A DNA stretch of 64,000 nt from Porticoccus litoralis (GCF_030676955.1 NZ_JAUUUU010000003.1:1-64000); one strand, 5' to 3'. Numbered from the stretch's first letter, positions 20,688 through 29,904 are shown. Notes: a model not told the origin generated them from the letters alone. Numbers and translations are program-made.

Positions 20688-22043
20688 ATGCACAAATTGC
20701 GCAGCTACCTAGCCCTGCTGATTTTCTGTAGCACCCTCAGCCTTTGTGCCTCGGCTCAGCCGGGGGCCACCAATGCCGTGTGGGTGCTGGATATCAAAGG
20801 TGCTGTTGGCCCGGCCGTGGCTGACTACCTGGAACGCGGCATAGCATCTGCCAATGACAGCGGCGCACAATTGCTGGTCATACGTATGGACACCCCCGGC
20901 GGACTGGATAAATCCATGCGCCAGATTATTCAGGCCATACTCGCGTCACCGGTTCCCGTCGCAAGCTATGTGGCTCCCAGCGGCGCCAGGGCCGCCAGCG
21001 CTGGCACCTATATCCTCTATGCCAGCCACATCGCCGCCATGGCGCCGGGCACCAACCTCGGTGCCGCCACTCCAGTTCAGCTTGGCGCACCTGGTGTGCC
21101 CTCTGCGCCAAAACCTGCCGGTGAGCAAGGGGAACAGGGGCATCCTGAGCCGTCCACCGCCATGGAACGCAAAGTCATCAACGATGCTACCGCCTATATC
21201 CAGAGCCTTGCGGAAATGCGCGGCAGAAATGCCGAATGGGCTGTTGCCGCCGTGCGTAGCGCCGCCACCCTGACCGCCAACCAGGCGCTGGAGCAAAATG
21301 TCATCGATGTGGTGGCCGACAACCTGCCCGATTTACTGAAACAGGTTGACGGACACACCCTGCAAACCTCCGCTGGAACACTCACCCTGGCCACTGCGGG
21401 CAGCGACATCCATCACCATCAGCCGGACTGGCACACCCGCTTTCTGGCGGTCATTACCGATCCCAGTGTCGCCTATATTCTGCTGCTGATCGGCATTTAT
21501 GGATTGGTGTTTGAGTTTTCCCAACCCGGCATCGGGCTACCCGGTATTCTGGGGGGGATCTGCCTGCTGATCGCCATGTACGCGCTTCAGGTGCTACCCA
21601 TCAGCTATACCGGCCTGGCGCTGATGTTACTGGGCCTCGGGCTGATGATTGCCGAGGCTCTCAACCCCAGCTTCGGGGTACTGGGGGTGGGCGGCATCAT
21701 CGCTTTTGTGGTCGGTTCGGTGATGCTGATGGACACCCACGTACCCGCCTTTCAGATCGCCCTGCCCATTATTCTCGGGATCACCGCCATGTCGGCCGCC
21801 CTGCTGATTTTGCTGCTGGGCATGGTCTGGCGTGCCCGGCACGCCCGCGTTGTCTCAGGCCTCGGCACACTCGTTGGCCAGTCCGCCGAAGTGGAATACC
21901 TGCATAAAGGCCAGCCCTTTGTTCACCTGCAGGGTGAAAATTGGTCCGTGGAAGCCGATCAGCCCCTCGTCCCCGGCGACCGGGTACAGGTCACCGGAAC
22001 ATCCGGCCTGACATTACATGTGAAAAAGGAGACACCGCCATGA
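20688..22043 (+). CDS. NfeD-family membrane serine protease
   Basis: 451 residues: signal peptide (about 1-23), a ClpP-like protease domain (about 28-235), four hydrophobic spans (about 255-385) and a C-terminal NfeD OB-like domain. The likely nucleophile is S104 in GARAASAGTYIL and the general-base lysine lies in MERKVINDA. Family members cut hydrophobic segments of partner slipin/stomatin proteins, and the next gene encodes a slipin, overlapping by ATGA. Membrane quality control is therefore the likely role. This is the long form (protease plus NfeD domain). Confidence 0.9.
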   Translation: MHKLRSYLALLIFCSTLSLCASAQPGATNAVWVLDIKGAVGPAVADYLERGIASANDSGAQLLVIRMDTPGGLDKSMRQIIQAILASPVPVASYVAPSGARAASAGTYILYASHIAAMAPGTNLGAATPVQLGAPGVPSAPKPAGEQGEQGHPEPSTAMERKVINDATAYIQSLAEMRGRNAEWAVAAVRSAATLTANQALEQNVIDVVADNLPDLLKQVDGHTLQTSAGTLTLATAGSDIHHHQPDWHTRFLAVITDPSVAYILLLIGIYGLVFEFSQPGIGLPGILGGICLLIAMYALQVLPISYTGLALMLLGLGLMIAEALNPSFGVLGVGGIIAFVVGSVMLMDTHVPAFQIALPIILGITAMSAALLILLLGMVWRARHARVVSGLGTLVGQSAEVEYLHKGQPFVHLQGENWSVEADQPLVPGDRVQVTGTSGLTLHVKKETPP

Positions 22044-22798
22044 GTTTATATTTCTTCGGCACCATACTGCTCTTTATCTTGATGTTGCTGGCAGCCATGT
22101 TTCGCGTGCTGCGCGAATACGAGCGTGGCGTCGTCTTCATGCTCGGGCGGTTTTACAAGGTGAAAGGCCCCGGTCTGATCATCATCGTTCCCATCATTCA
22201 ACAAATGGTGCGGGTGGACTTACGCACCATCGTTATGGATGTGCCCACCCAGGATGTGATCTCCAGAGACAACGTCTCGGTCAAGGTAAATGCGGTGGTC
22301 TACTTCCGGGTACTGGACCCGGAGAAAGCCATCATCCAGGTGGAAAACTTTTACGAAGCCACCAGCCAATTGTCACAAACCACCCTGCGTTCGGTGCTGG
22401 GGCAACACGAACTGGACACCATGCTCGCCGCCAGGGACAAGCTCAACGCCGATATTCAGGAAGTGCTGGACCTGCAGACCGATGCCTGGGGGATCAAGGT
22501 CGCCAACGTGGAAATCAAACATGTGGATCTGGACGAGAGCATGATTCGCGCCATCGCCAAACAGGCGGAAGCGGAACGGGTACGGCGCGCCAAGGTGATC
22601 CATGCCGAAGGAGAATTTGAGGCCGCGGAACAGCTACTGAATGCCGCAAAGAAACTGGCGGAGCAACCCCAAGCCATTCAATTGCGTTACCTGCAGACCC
22701 TCACGGAAATCGCCGGGGAGAAAAGCTCCACCATTGTCTTCCCACTACCCATGGATATTCTGCAGGCGATCAACAAACCCGTTGGCAATAATAGCTAG
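22040..22798 (+). CDS. Slipin (stomatin/prohibitin-like, band 7)
   Basis: 252 residues with an N-terminal membrane hairpin (about 4-22) and an SPFH/band 7 domain (about 25-200). The domain carries the blocks EYERGVVFMLGRF, VDLRTIVMDVP and AEAERVRRAKVIHAEGEFEAA. Its ATG overlaps the NfeD stop by 4 bp, giving translational coupling. Slipins oligomerise in membrane microdomains and are substrates of NfeD proteases. Confidence 0.93.
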   Translation: MSLYFFGTILLFILMLLAAMFRVLREYERGVVFMLGRFYKVKGPGLIIIVPIIQQMVRVDLRTIVMDVPTQDVISRDNVSVKVNAVVYFRVLDPEKAIIQVENFYEATSQLSQTTLRSVLGQHELDTMLAARDKLNADIQEVLDLQTDAWGIKVANVEIKHVDLDESMIRAIAKQAEAERVRRAKVIHAEGEFEAAEQLLNAAKKLAEQPQAIQLRYLQTLTEIAGEKSSTIVFPLPMDILQAINKPVGNNS

Positions 22799-22812
22799 CC
22801 AGCGAGCCTAAC

Positions 22813-23427
22813 CTAGAAACCGCTGCCGGGTTGCGCCAGGTACTCCAGCTCGGCAGCTGTGGACTCACGCCCGAGAATCTTATTGCGATGGGGGAAGCGG
22901 CCAAACTGCTCAATCACCGCCGCATGCCGCTCGGCATAATCCAGGAAGTTGGCAAAAGCCTCTTTCTGTTTATCGTCCACCTGGGACAACAACTGCTTAA
23001 ACAGAAATACGCTGCGCGCCTGTATATGTGGGTCTTCCGAATGTTCCAGGGGCAGGTAAAAAAACACCCGCTCAATGGGTCGCAACTGTTTGTCCAGCCC
23101 TGATTCTATACCCGACAGACTCCAGTTAAGGGCCAGTCGGTCAGCGCTGAAGGCTGTGGGTGTATCGCGGTAAATATTCCGGGAGAATTGATCCAGCACC
23201 ACAATGGCCGCCAAGCGACTCTCGGCAAACTGCAACCAGTATCGATTACCGCCATTCACCAACACCTGTAGCAGGGTTTCAAAGCGCTCACGTATCTCTT
23301 GATCAGTCCCAGCCGACTTTCCCCACCACAGGGCCGCCTGCTGTTCGGCGATCTGAGCACCGTCCACCCCATCACCGAACCAATAATCCAGCACGCCTTG
23401 CCAAGCCGGAAGTCCACTACCGTCCAT
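22813..23427 (-). CDS. DUF924-family protein
   Basis: 204 residues of the DUF924 family (all-helical, TPR-like). Family blocks are VLDYWFGDG, WFAD-like context WWGKSAGTD, IVVLDQFSRNIYRDTPTAFSAD, FFYLPLEHSED and FGRFPHRNKILGRES. Biochemical function unknown. The ATG at 23427 is preceded by GGGAGG 4 nt upstream; another ATG at 23439 would add four residues. Convergent with the slipin gene and divergent from hemL. Confidence 0.85.
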   Translation of the reverse strand: MDGSGLPAWQGVLDYWFGDGVDGAQIAEQQAALWWGKSAGTDQEIRERFETLLQVLVNGGNRYWLQFAESRLAAIVVLDQFSRNIYRDTPTAFSADRLALNWSLSGIESGLDKQLRPIERVFFYLPLEHSEDPHIQARSVFLFKQLLSQVDDKQKEAFANFLDYAERHAAVIEQFGRFPHRNKILGRESTAAELEYLAQPGSGF

Positions 23428-23519
23428 TGCTCCTCCCATCTACACATTCCATGGCGCCCCCCGCGCCAATTGGTGATAATAGCCGCAAATCAATCAGCGG
23501 TAAAAAGTCAGTATTCATC

Positions 23520-24800
23520 ATGCAACAATCTGAAAAGCTTTTCGCAGCAGCCCAGAAGCACATTCCCGGTGGGGTAAATTCTCCAGTACGCGCCTTCAAG
23601 GCCGTCGGCGGCACCCCGGTATTTTTCGAGAGCGCCAAGGGCGCCCACCTGTTCGATGCCGACGGCAAGCGCTATGTCGACTACGTGCTTTCCTGGGGCC
23701 CGATGATCGCCGGTCACAATCACCCCGCCGTGATTGAAGCTGTCACCCGCCAACTGCAAAAGGGCATGACCTTCGGCGCACCCACAGCGCTGGAAATCGA
23801 CCTCGCCGACAAACTCTGCGAACGGGTTCCCGGCCTCGAGATGGTGCGCATGGTCAACTCCGGTACCGAAGCCACAATGAGCGCCATCCGCCTGGCGCGG
23901 GGTTTTACTGGCCGCGATAAAATTATCAAGTTCGAGGGCTGCTACCACGGTCATTCCGACTCGCTGCTGGTGAAGGCCGGTTCCGGAGCACTTACCCTCG
24001 GCGTGCCCAGCTCCCCCGGTGTTCCGGCAGCCCTGGCAGACCATACAGTCACCCTCACCTACAACGATATTGAAGGCGTACAGCAAGCCTTTGCCGAAAT
24101 CGGCGAACAAGTCGCCTGTGTCATCCTTGAGCCAGTGGCCGGAAACATGAGTTGCATACCGCCGGTGCCCGGCTTCCTCGAAGCCCTGCGCCAGCAATGT
24201 AATTTGCACGGTGCTCTATTAATTATCGACGAAGTGATGACCGGCTTTAGAGTGCACCCCGAGTGCGCCGTGGGCCGCTACCAGATTGATGCCGACCTGA
24301 TCACCCTCGGCAAGGTTATCGGTGGCGGCATGCCGGTGGGCGCCTTCGGCGGCAAGCGCAAGATTATGGAACAAATCGCTCCGCTGGGGCCGGTGTACCA
24401 AGCGGGAACGTTGTCCGGCAACCCGGTGGCCATGGCTGCCGGTCTCGCCACTCTGGATTTGCTGGCCCAGCCCGGCTTCCATGACGACCTCTTTGCCAAA
24501 ACCACCTGCCTGATCGAGGGCCTGCAGGCTCGCGCCGACGCGGCGGGCATCCCTATGACCACCAACCACGTGGGCAGCATGTTCGGGGTATTTTTCACCG
24601 AGGAAAGCAGCGTCACCAATTACCAGCAGGTGATGGCCTGCGATACCGAGCGCTTCGGCAAATTCTTCCACGGCATGCTGGATGAAGGCGTGTACCTGGC
24701 ACCGGCGTCCTACGAAGCGGGGTTCCTCTCAACCGCTCACAGCGATGACGACCTGAACTTCACCCTGGATGCCGCAGAGCGGGTCTTCAATACGCTGTAA
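23520..24800 (+). CDS. hemL: Glutamate-1-semialdehyde 2,1-aminomutase
   Basis: PLP enzyme converting glutamate-1-semialdehyde to 5-aminolevulinate in the C5 heme pathway. 426 residues starting MQQSEKLFAAAQKHIPGGVN. PLP contacts are visible: the SGTEATMSAIRLAR phosphate loop, DEVMTGFR, and the Schiff-base lysine in TLGKVIGGGMPVGAFGG. An in-frame upstream extension to 23160 overlaps the divergent DUF924 gene and is not real. No strong ribosome-binding site is visible before the ATG. Confidence 0.96.
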   Translation: MQQSEKLFAAAQKHIPGGVNSPVRAFKAVGGTPVFFESAKGAHLFDADGKRYVDYVLSWGPMIAGHNHPAVIEAVTRQLQKGMTFGAPTALEIDLADKLCERVPGLEMVRMVNSGTEATMSAIRLARGFTGRDKIIKFEGCYHGHSDSLLVKAGSGALTLGVPSSPGVPAALADHTVTLTYNDIEGVQQAFAEIGEQVACVILEPVAGNMSCIPPVPGFLEALRQQCNLHGALLIIDEVMTGFRVHPECAVGRYQIDADLITLGKVIGGGMPVGAFGGKRKIMEQIAPLGPVYQAGTLSGNPVAMAAGLATLDLLAQPGFHDDLFAKTTCLIEGLQARADAAGIPMTTNHVGSMFGVFFTEESSVTNYQQVMACDTERFGKFFHGMLDEGVYLAPASYEAGFLSTAHSDDDLNFTLDAAERVFNTL

Positions 24801-24817
24801 AGAAAAAGCCCTACTTT

Positions 24818-24847
24818 CGCAGGCTGGCTTATTCTTGCCAGCCTGCG
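24818..24847 (+). terminator. Hairpin after hemL, possible terminator
   Basis: Perfect 11-bp stem CGCAGGCTGGC/GCCAGCCTGCG (24818-24828 and 24837-24847) with an 8-nt loop, 17 bp past the hemL stop. The following T run is weak (TTAAAG), so it could be an RNA-stabilising hairpin rather than a terminator. Confidence 0.5.
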
Positions 24848-24950
24848 TTAAAGTGGTCTGCAACGCTTTCGTATTGCGTAACTATAATTGCCACACAAAA
24901 ACGCGCACCGACTGTGAGTGATAATTTCATCCTGACATAGGATCTACGGC

Positions 24951-25748
24951 ATGTGGTTACGCACCAAATGTGACTTATCGTTCGAAATCTCGGTACCAAC
25001 ACCGTTTATTCTGATGCTGCGCCTGCGCAGCGGTCTTCAGCAATGGGTAGCCAGCGAGAAATACCGGCTCGAACCCAACGTACCCATGTTCGAATTCACC
25101 GACACCTACGGCAACCTCTGCCAGCGGCTCGTTGCCCCTCCCGGGCACTTTTCCATTTACACCTCGGCCGATGTTCGCACCGACGACTTCGTAGACGAGG
25201 CCCCGGGGGCGCCCTTTGTCGAGGTGGAATACCTACCCGACGCAGTGCTCAGTTACCTATTGCCCAGCCGCTTTTGCGAGTCCGACCGCTTTGGTCAAAT
25301 GGCTACCGACATTACCGCCGGTTATCTGATGGGCTACGATCAGGTGAAAGCCATCGAAACCTGGGTGCGCGATAACATCAGCTACCTGCCAGGCACCAGC
25401 GATGTGCCGGTTTCCGCCATAGAAATTAATACCCGTGGATCGGGGGTCTGCCGCGATCTTGCACACCTCGGCATTGCCCTGTGTCGTAGCCTCAGCATTC
25501 CCGCACGGCTGGTGGTAGGCTATCTGCACGACCTGCAACCTATGGATTTACACGCCTGGTTTGAGGCCTATGTGGGTGGCCGTTGGTACACCTTCGACCC
25601 CACCCAATCCCATATACGGGGCGGCTATGTGGTCATCGGTTACGGGCGCGATGCCGCCGATGTCGCCATCAACAACCAGTTTGGCCCACCGGTGTATCCC
25701 ATCTACCAGAATATCCAGGTGCAACGCATCGAGGAAAAGGACATTTAA
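24951..25748 (+). CDS. Transglutaminase-like cysteine peptidase family protein
   Basis: 265 residues with an N-terminal beta-rich transglutaminase-associated region and a transglutaminase-like core. The catalytic triad is visible: C167 in GSGVCRDLAHLG, His in MDLHAWFEAYV and Asp in TFDPTQ. No signal peptide is seen, so it is probably cytoplasmic. Bacterial members are mostly proteases or amidases of unknown substrate. It stands alone between hemL and the acylase gene. Confidence 0.85.
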   Translation: MWLRTKCDLSFEISVPTPFILMLRLRSGLQQWVASEKYRLEPNVPMFEFTDTYGNLCQRLVAPPGHFSIYTSADVRTDDFVDEAPGAPFVEVEYLPDAVLSYLLPSRFCESDRFGQMATDITAGYLMGYDQVKAIETWVRDNISYLPGTSDVPVSAIEINTRGSGVCRDLAHLGIALCRSLSIPARLVVGYLHDLQPMDLHAWFEAYVGGRWYTFDPTQSHIRGGYVVIGYGRDAADVAINNQFGPPVYPIYQNIQVQRIEEKDI

Positions 25749-25894
25749 CCTACCAGTAATGCCTGCGAATTATCTGCCCGGCCTGAGGTCCAACCAGCGC
25801 TAAGGGCAGTTTTCCCGGGAACAACATTCCATAAAGCCGCCCGATTTCATTATCCTGTGTCATTCATCACGACTTAGAAATTCAGGCTGCCTCC

Positions 25895-28282
25895 ATGTCG
25901 CTACGATTTTTACCCCGCTGGCTAACGCATGCACTGCTACTGTTCACCCTGCTGGTCATTGCAGCCGCCGGCTACGGCTACTGGTTCCTGCACGCCAGCC
26001 TGCCCAAGCTCGAAGGCAACGTTACCACTGAACAGTTGCACAGCACCGTCACCATCGACCGGGATGCTCAGGGCATTCCCACTATCGGCGGCAGCAATCG
26101 CAGCGACATCGCATTCGCCCTCGGCTTTCTCCACGCCCAGGAGCGGTTTTTCCAGATGGATCTGCTGCGCCGCAATTCCGCCGGCGAACTCTCGGAGCTG
26201 TTCGGCATACTCGCGCTGAATCACGACAAAGCCGTTCGCGTTCACCAATTTCGCAAGCGTGCACTACGTGCCTTTCAGGCCCTTGGCCCGGAAGACCAAA
26301 CCCTGCTGAAAACCTATACCGCGGGAGTCAACAAGGGACTCGATGAACTTGGCAAGGCACCCTTTGAATACGCCCTGTTGCGCACACCGCCCAAACCCTG
26401 GCAGGTTGAAGATGCCTTCCTGGCAATGTTCAGCATGTACATCGACCTGCAACCGGAACTGAGCGAATACGAACGCTCGCTCGCGGTGCTGCGGGATTCG
26501 CTGCCCGCCGACTGGTATGCCTTCCTGGTCCCTGAGGGCGGCGAGTGGGACGCCCCCATTGAGGGGCCCGCCTATGTGTTTAATGATCGTCTTCCCACAC
26601 AGCCTCTGGCGCAATTGCAGATACCACAAGATGCCGAGGCCACCGCAGCGGTATATCAGGATTTTGTCGCCGTCGGCTCCAACAACTGGTCCGTGGGCGG
26701 CTCACTCACCGATTACCCGTCGGGCATGATCGCCAACGACATGCACCTGGGGCTGAACGTGCCCAATATCTGGTATCGGGCCTCCTGGCACCTGCCCGCC
26801 GACAAGCGTCGTGTCACTGGCGTCACCCTACCCGGCGTGCCGGTAATGGTGGTGGGTTCCAATGAGCATATCGCCTGGGGCTTCACCAACACCTATGGCG
26901 ACTACCAGGACAGCATCGTGTTAACGGTCAATGATGCTGGCGATGCCTACCTCACCCCCGACGGCTGGCAGCCTTTCACCACGGAGATAGAAACCCTGAA
27001 GGTGAAAGACGAGCCCGACGAGACCCTGGCGATCAAACACACCATCTGGGGGCCGGTGATCGGCGAAGACCACAAGCACCGCCCACTGGCACTGCGCTGG
27101 GTCGCTCACGATCCCGAAGGAGCCAACCTGCAACTACGTCAGATGGAAGCTGCCAACAGTGTCGATGAAGCCATACAGCTCGCCGCCAACATGGGCATTC
27201 CGGGGCAGAACCTCAATGTGGTGGACCACGATGGCAACCAGGGCTGGACCATCGCCGGTCGTCTGCCCAAGCGGGTAGGCTTCAACAGCGAACGGCTATC
27301 ATCAAAATATCCACAGGACTGGTCGACAGGTGAACTGCACTGGGATGGCTACCTGAGCGCCGCCGAGTATCCCAAGGTGATCAATCCCGCGGGCAGCCGA
27401 ATCTGGACCGCCAATGCCCGGGTGGTCTCCGGTAGCATGCTCGACAAAATCGGCCACGGCAGTTATGCCCTGGGTGCCCGCCAGCAACAGATCGCCAAGG
27501 ACCTCAACAGCAAAACCCTCTTCAGCGAACAGGATATGCTGGCCATCGCACTGGACGACCGCGCCCTGTTCCTGAGCCGCTGGCAGCAACTGCTACTAAA
27601 CCTCGCCAGGGAAAATTCCGATATACAAAATGCCGCCACCCTGACCGAACTATTGGAGAACTGGCAGGGCCGCGCCTCGAAAACCTCCGCAGGGTACCTG
27701 ATTGTGAAACGGTTTCGTGAAAACGTGATCGGTGCCAGCACCGGGCGGGTAATACAGAAGCTGGATGAGGATACCGACTTCTTCGACCCGGTGCGCGCCA
27801 GCGTCTACCTTGAATACCCCACCTGGGCACTGATTACCGAACAACCCGCTGCACATGTTCCCGAGGGCTATCGCAACTGGCAGGAATTTCTCGTGGCACA
27901 GGCCAACAGAACCCTTAACGACCTCACCGAAAACGGCAAACCGTTGAGGGAACAAACCTGGGGCGAGGCCAATACCCTGGCCATCCGCCACCCCTTGAGT
28001 GGCGCCATCCCCCTGCTGGGCAACCTGCTCAACATGCCCGGCCAACCCATGGACGGCGATACCTATATGCCCCGGGTGCAAAAACCGAAAATGGGTGCTT
28101 CCGAACGCATGGTGGTGGCGCCGGGCCACGAGGAAAACGGCATTTTCCATATGGCCGCCGGGCAGAGCGGCCATCCGCTCTCCAGCTATTACGCACTGGG
28201 CCACCGGGACTGGGTAGAGGGTAATGCCTCCCCATTTTTACCAGGGCCGGAGAAATGGCGTTTGACGTTATCACCCCAGTAA
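25895..28282 (+). CDS. Penicillin acylase family amidase
   Basis: 795-residue Ntn-hydrolase precursor with an N-terminal membrane anchor (about 12-32), so it acts in the periplasm. The precursor is expected to self-cleave before S262 in the VGSNNWSVGG motif, freeing the nucleophilic serine of the large chain. Earlier landmarks are VTIDRDAQGIPTI and FALGFLHAQERFFQMDLLRR. Family members hydrolyse penicillin G, glutaryl-cephalosporins or N-acyl-homoserine lactones; the substrate cannot be read from sequence. It has its own upstream spacer of about 145 bp. Confidence 0.9.
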   Translation: MSLRFLPRWLTHALLLFTLLVIAAAGYGYWFLHASLPKLEGNVTTEQLHSTVTIDRDAQGIPTIGGSNRSDIAFALGFLHAQERFFQMDLLRRNSAGELSELFGILALNHDKAVRVHQFRKRALRAFQALGPEDQTLLKTYTAGVNKGLDELGKAPFEYALLRTPPKPWQVEDAFLAMFSMYIDLQPELSEYERSLAVLRDSLPADWYAFLVPEGGEWDAPIEGPAYVFNDRLPTQPLAQLQIPQDAEATAAVYQDFVAVGSNNWSVGGSLTDYPSGMIANDMHLGLNVPNIWYRASWHLPADKRRVTGVTLPGVPVMVVGSNEHIAWGFTNTYGDYQDSIVLTVNDAGDAYLTPDGWQPFTTEIETLKVKDEPDETLAIKHTIWGPVIGEDHKHRPLALRWVAHDPEGANLQLRQMEAANSVDEAIQLAANMGIPGQNLNVVDHDGNQGWTIAGRLPKRVGFNSERLSSKYPQDWSTGELHWDGYLSAAEYPKVINPAGSRIWTANARVVSGSMLDKIGHGSYALGARQQQIAKDLNSKTLFSEQDMLAIALDDRALFLSRWQQLLLNLARENSDIQNAATLTELLENWQGRASKTSAGYLIVKRFRENVIGASTGRVIQKLDEDTDFFDPVRASVYLEYPTWALITEQPAAHVPEGYRNWQEFLVAQANRTLNDLTENGKPLREQTWGEANTLAIRHPLSGAIPLLGNLLNMPGQPMDGDTYMPRVQKPKMGASERMVVAPGHEENGIFHMAAGQSGHPLSSYYALGHRDWVEGNASPFLPGPEKWRLTLSPQ

Positions 28283-28309
28283 CGAAGCAAATATGGAGGC
28301 AATAACAGT

Positions 28310-28330
28310 CCCGGAGGGATACCTTCGGGG
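28310..28330 (+). terminator. Weak terminator-like hairpin after acylase gene
   Basis: Stem CCCGGAGG/CCTTCGGG (28310-28317 and 28322-28329, one G-U pair) with a 4-nt loop, then CATTTCTCC. No continuous T run. Confidence 0.35.
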
Positions 28331-28403
28331 CATTTCTCCCTGCACCCACCCACGCAGCATACAGCTTAAGTATTCCTACATTATCAACCAGTTACAGGCC
28401 TCC

Positions 28404-28426
28404 TAGGACATAGGGCCTATGTCCTA
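28404..28426. promoter_or_regulatory. Perfect palindrome upstream of b561/LuxR genes
   Basis: Arms TAGGACATAGG (28404-28414) and CCTATGTCCTA (28416-28426) are perfectly complementary around one central base. It lies about 128 bp upstream of the cytochrome b561-like gene in an otherwise gene-free spacer (28283-28553). Both the one-base centre and the absence of a T run argue against a terminator; an operator for a dimeric regulator is the simplest reading. Confidence 0.55.
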
Positions 28427-28553
28427 TACCGCCATTTCTCGCTCTTTTGGCCCCTTTAGGTCATTTGCACAATGCTTCCAAATAGCCACCCCTCTAATCT
28501 GCAGACATCACTTTTGATCTCTCCGGGATAACCGGCACACAGAGGAATCCGCG

Positions 28554-29288
28554 ATGAAAGCTAAATGTGTCTACGATCTGCCCACCAGGGTTTTTCACTG
28601 GCTTTTTGCCACGCTCTTTGTGGTGGCCTTTACTATTGGCAATACCGTTGACGACGAGTCCCTGGTGTTTTCCTACCACATGATCGCGGGGCTAACCCTG
28701 TGCTTCCTGGTGGCCTGGCGACTGGTGTGGGGTGTCATCGGCACCACCCACGCCCGTTTTTCAGATTTTCCCCTGCACCCCCGGAAACTCATCGGTTATT
28801 TCAAAGGCCTGCTATCCGGCGATCACAAACTCTGGAGCGGTCACAATCCGGCCTCGAGCTGGGCCGCCGTCACCATGATGGCCTGCGCGGTGGGCCTGGG
28901 CATCACCGGCTACCTGATGGCCTCAGGACTGGCAGGCGAAGACCTGGAAGAAGTTCACGAACTACTCGCCAACGGCTTTCTGGTGATAGTTCTGCTTCAC
29001 CTCGCCGGTATAGTCCTCCATACTTCGAAACACCGTGACCCCATCTGGAAAAGCATAGTGAACGGCGAAAAACAGCACGTGCCCGCCGACAGCGCACCGG
29101 TTAAAGCCCGTCGCATCAGTGGGGTATTTTTTCTGGTCCTGACCATCGCATTTGCCGGTTACCTGCTGCAAAACTTCAACACCGATACCCGGGAGCTGAA
29201 TCTGCTCGGTTCTCAACTGCACCTGGGGGAAGTGGAGGATGACGACGAGCATGAATCCCTCGATGATCACGAGCATGACGACGACTAG
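28554..29288 (+). CDS. Cytochrome b561-like membrane protein
   Basis: 244 residues resembling the cytochrome b561 / Ni-hydrogenase b-type family: four N-terminal membrane helices with paired histidines for heme (TRVFHWLFATLF, YHMIAGLTLCF, LLHLAGIVLH). A fifth span lies near 187-205. The C-terminus is an unusual acidic, His-containing tail (EDDDEHESLDDHEHDDD) that could bind a divalent metal. It presumably passes electrons between a carrier and the quinone pool. The partner is not obvious, since no cytochrome c or hydrogenase gene is adjacent. The LuxR-type regulator starts 9 bp downstream, so both are likely on one transcript. Confidence 0.85.
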   Translation: MKAKCVYDLPTRVFHWLFATLFVVAFTIGNTVDDESLVFSYHMIAGLTLCFLVAWRLVWGVIGTTHARFSDFPLHPRKLIGYFKGLLSGDHKLWSGHNPASSWAAVTMMACAVGLGITGYLMASGLAGEDLEEVHELLANGFLVIVLLHLAGIVLHTSKHRDPIWKSIVNGEKQHVPADSAPVKARRISGVFFLVLTIAFAGYLLQNFNTDTRELNLLGSQLHLGEVEDDDEHESLDDHEHDDD

Positions 29289-29297
29289 AAAAGCATC

Positions 29298-29846
29298 ATG
29301 ACCTCCCGAGACCGCGCCATACTGCTCATCACCCTGCTGCTGATCACGGCCATCATCGCCTTTGACCTGGTCACAGACTCCGGCGAGGGGGTTGCCCTCT
29401 GGCACCTCCTCGCAGAGGCAACGGCGGGGTTGCTGGGTCTGTGCGGGGTCTTTTACGTGCTGAAGGATATATTCCGGCTGAAAAAGCACCTTAACCGGGA
29501 GCGGCAAATTTCCGCCAGCCTCAAACAGGAATCGGAAGAGTGGCGCGATCGCTCGAAAACCTATCTGGATGGATTGTCTGAAGCTATCGACCAGCAATTG
29601 TCCGCCTGGCACCTGACCCCGGCGGAACGGGAAGTGGCCTTCCTGTTGCTCAAGGGCATGAGCCTCAAGGAAATTGCCGAAATAAGGGATACCGCGGAGA
29701 AGACTGCCCGGGTGCAATCCATGTCAATTTACGCCAAAGCCGGCCTGTCCGGGCGCTCGGAACTCGCCGCGTTCTTTCTCGAAGACCTGCTGCCCGCCAC
29801 GAGCATGGACGCCAACAAAGACCGGGAACAACCTTCATCCAACTGA
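29298..29846 (+). CDS. Membrane-tethered LuxR-type HTH regulator
   Basis: 182 residues. Two hydrophobic segments at the N-terminus (about 8-26 and 35-58) are followed by a basic, coiled-coil-like linker (about 60-95). A LuxR-type helix-turn-helix follows (about 103-160), with the family pattern LTPAEREVAFLLLKGMSLKEIA, a T/V-R contact region and an IYAKAGLSGRSEL end. There is no receiver or autoinducer domain, so the membrane part or the upstream b561 protein is the likely input. Inferred role: one-component regulator coupled to membrane redox state. Confidence 0.82.
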   Translation: MTSRDRAILLITLLLITAIIAFDLVTDSGEGVALWHLLAEATAGLLGLCGVFYVLKDIFRLKKHLNRERQISASLKQESEEWRDRSKTYLDGLSEAIDQQLSAWHLTPAEREVAFLLLKGMSLKEIAEIRDTAEKTARVQSMSIYAKAGLSGRSELAAFFLEDLLPATSMDANKDREQPSSN

Positions 29847-29904
29847 TTCCAATTATCCCTCGGCAACCAGTAAACCCGCACGGACTCCTATTGCTTAAAC
29901 GTTT

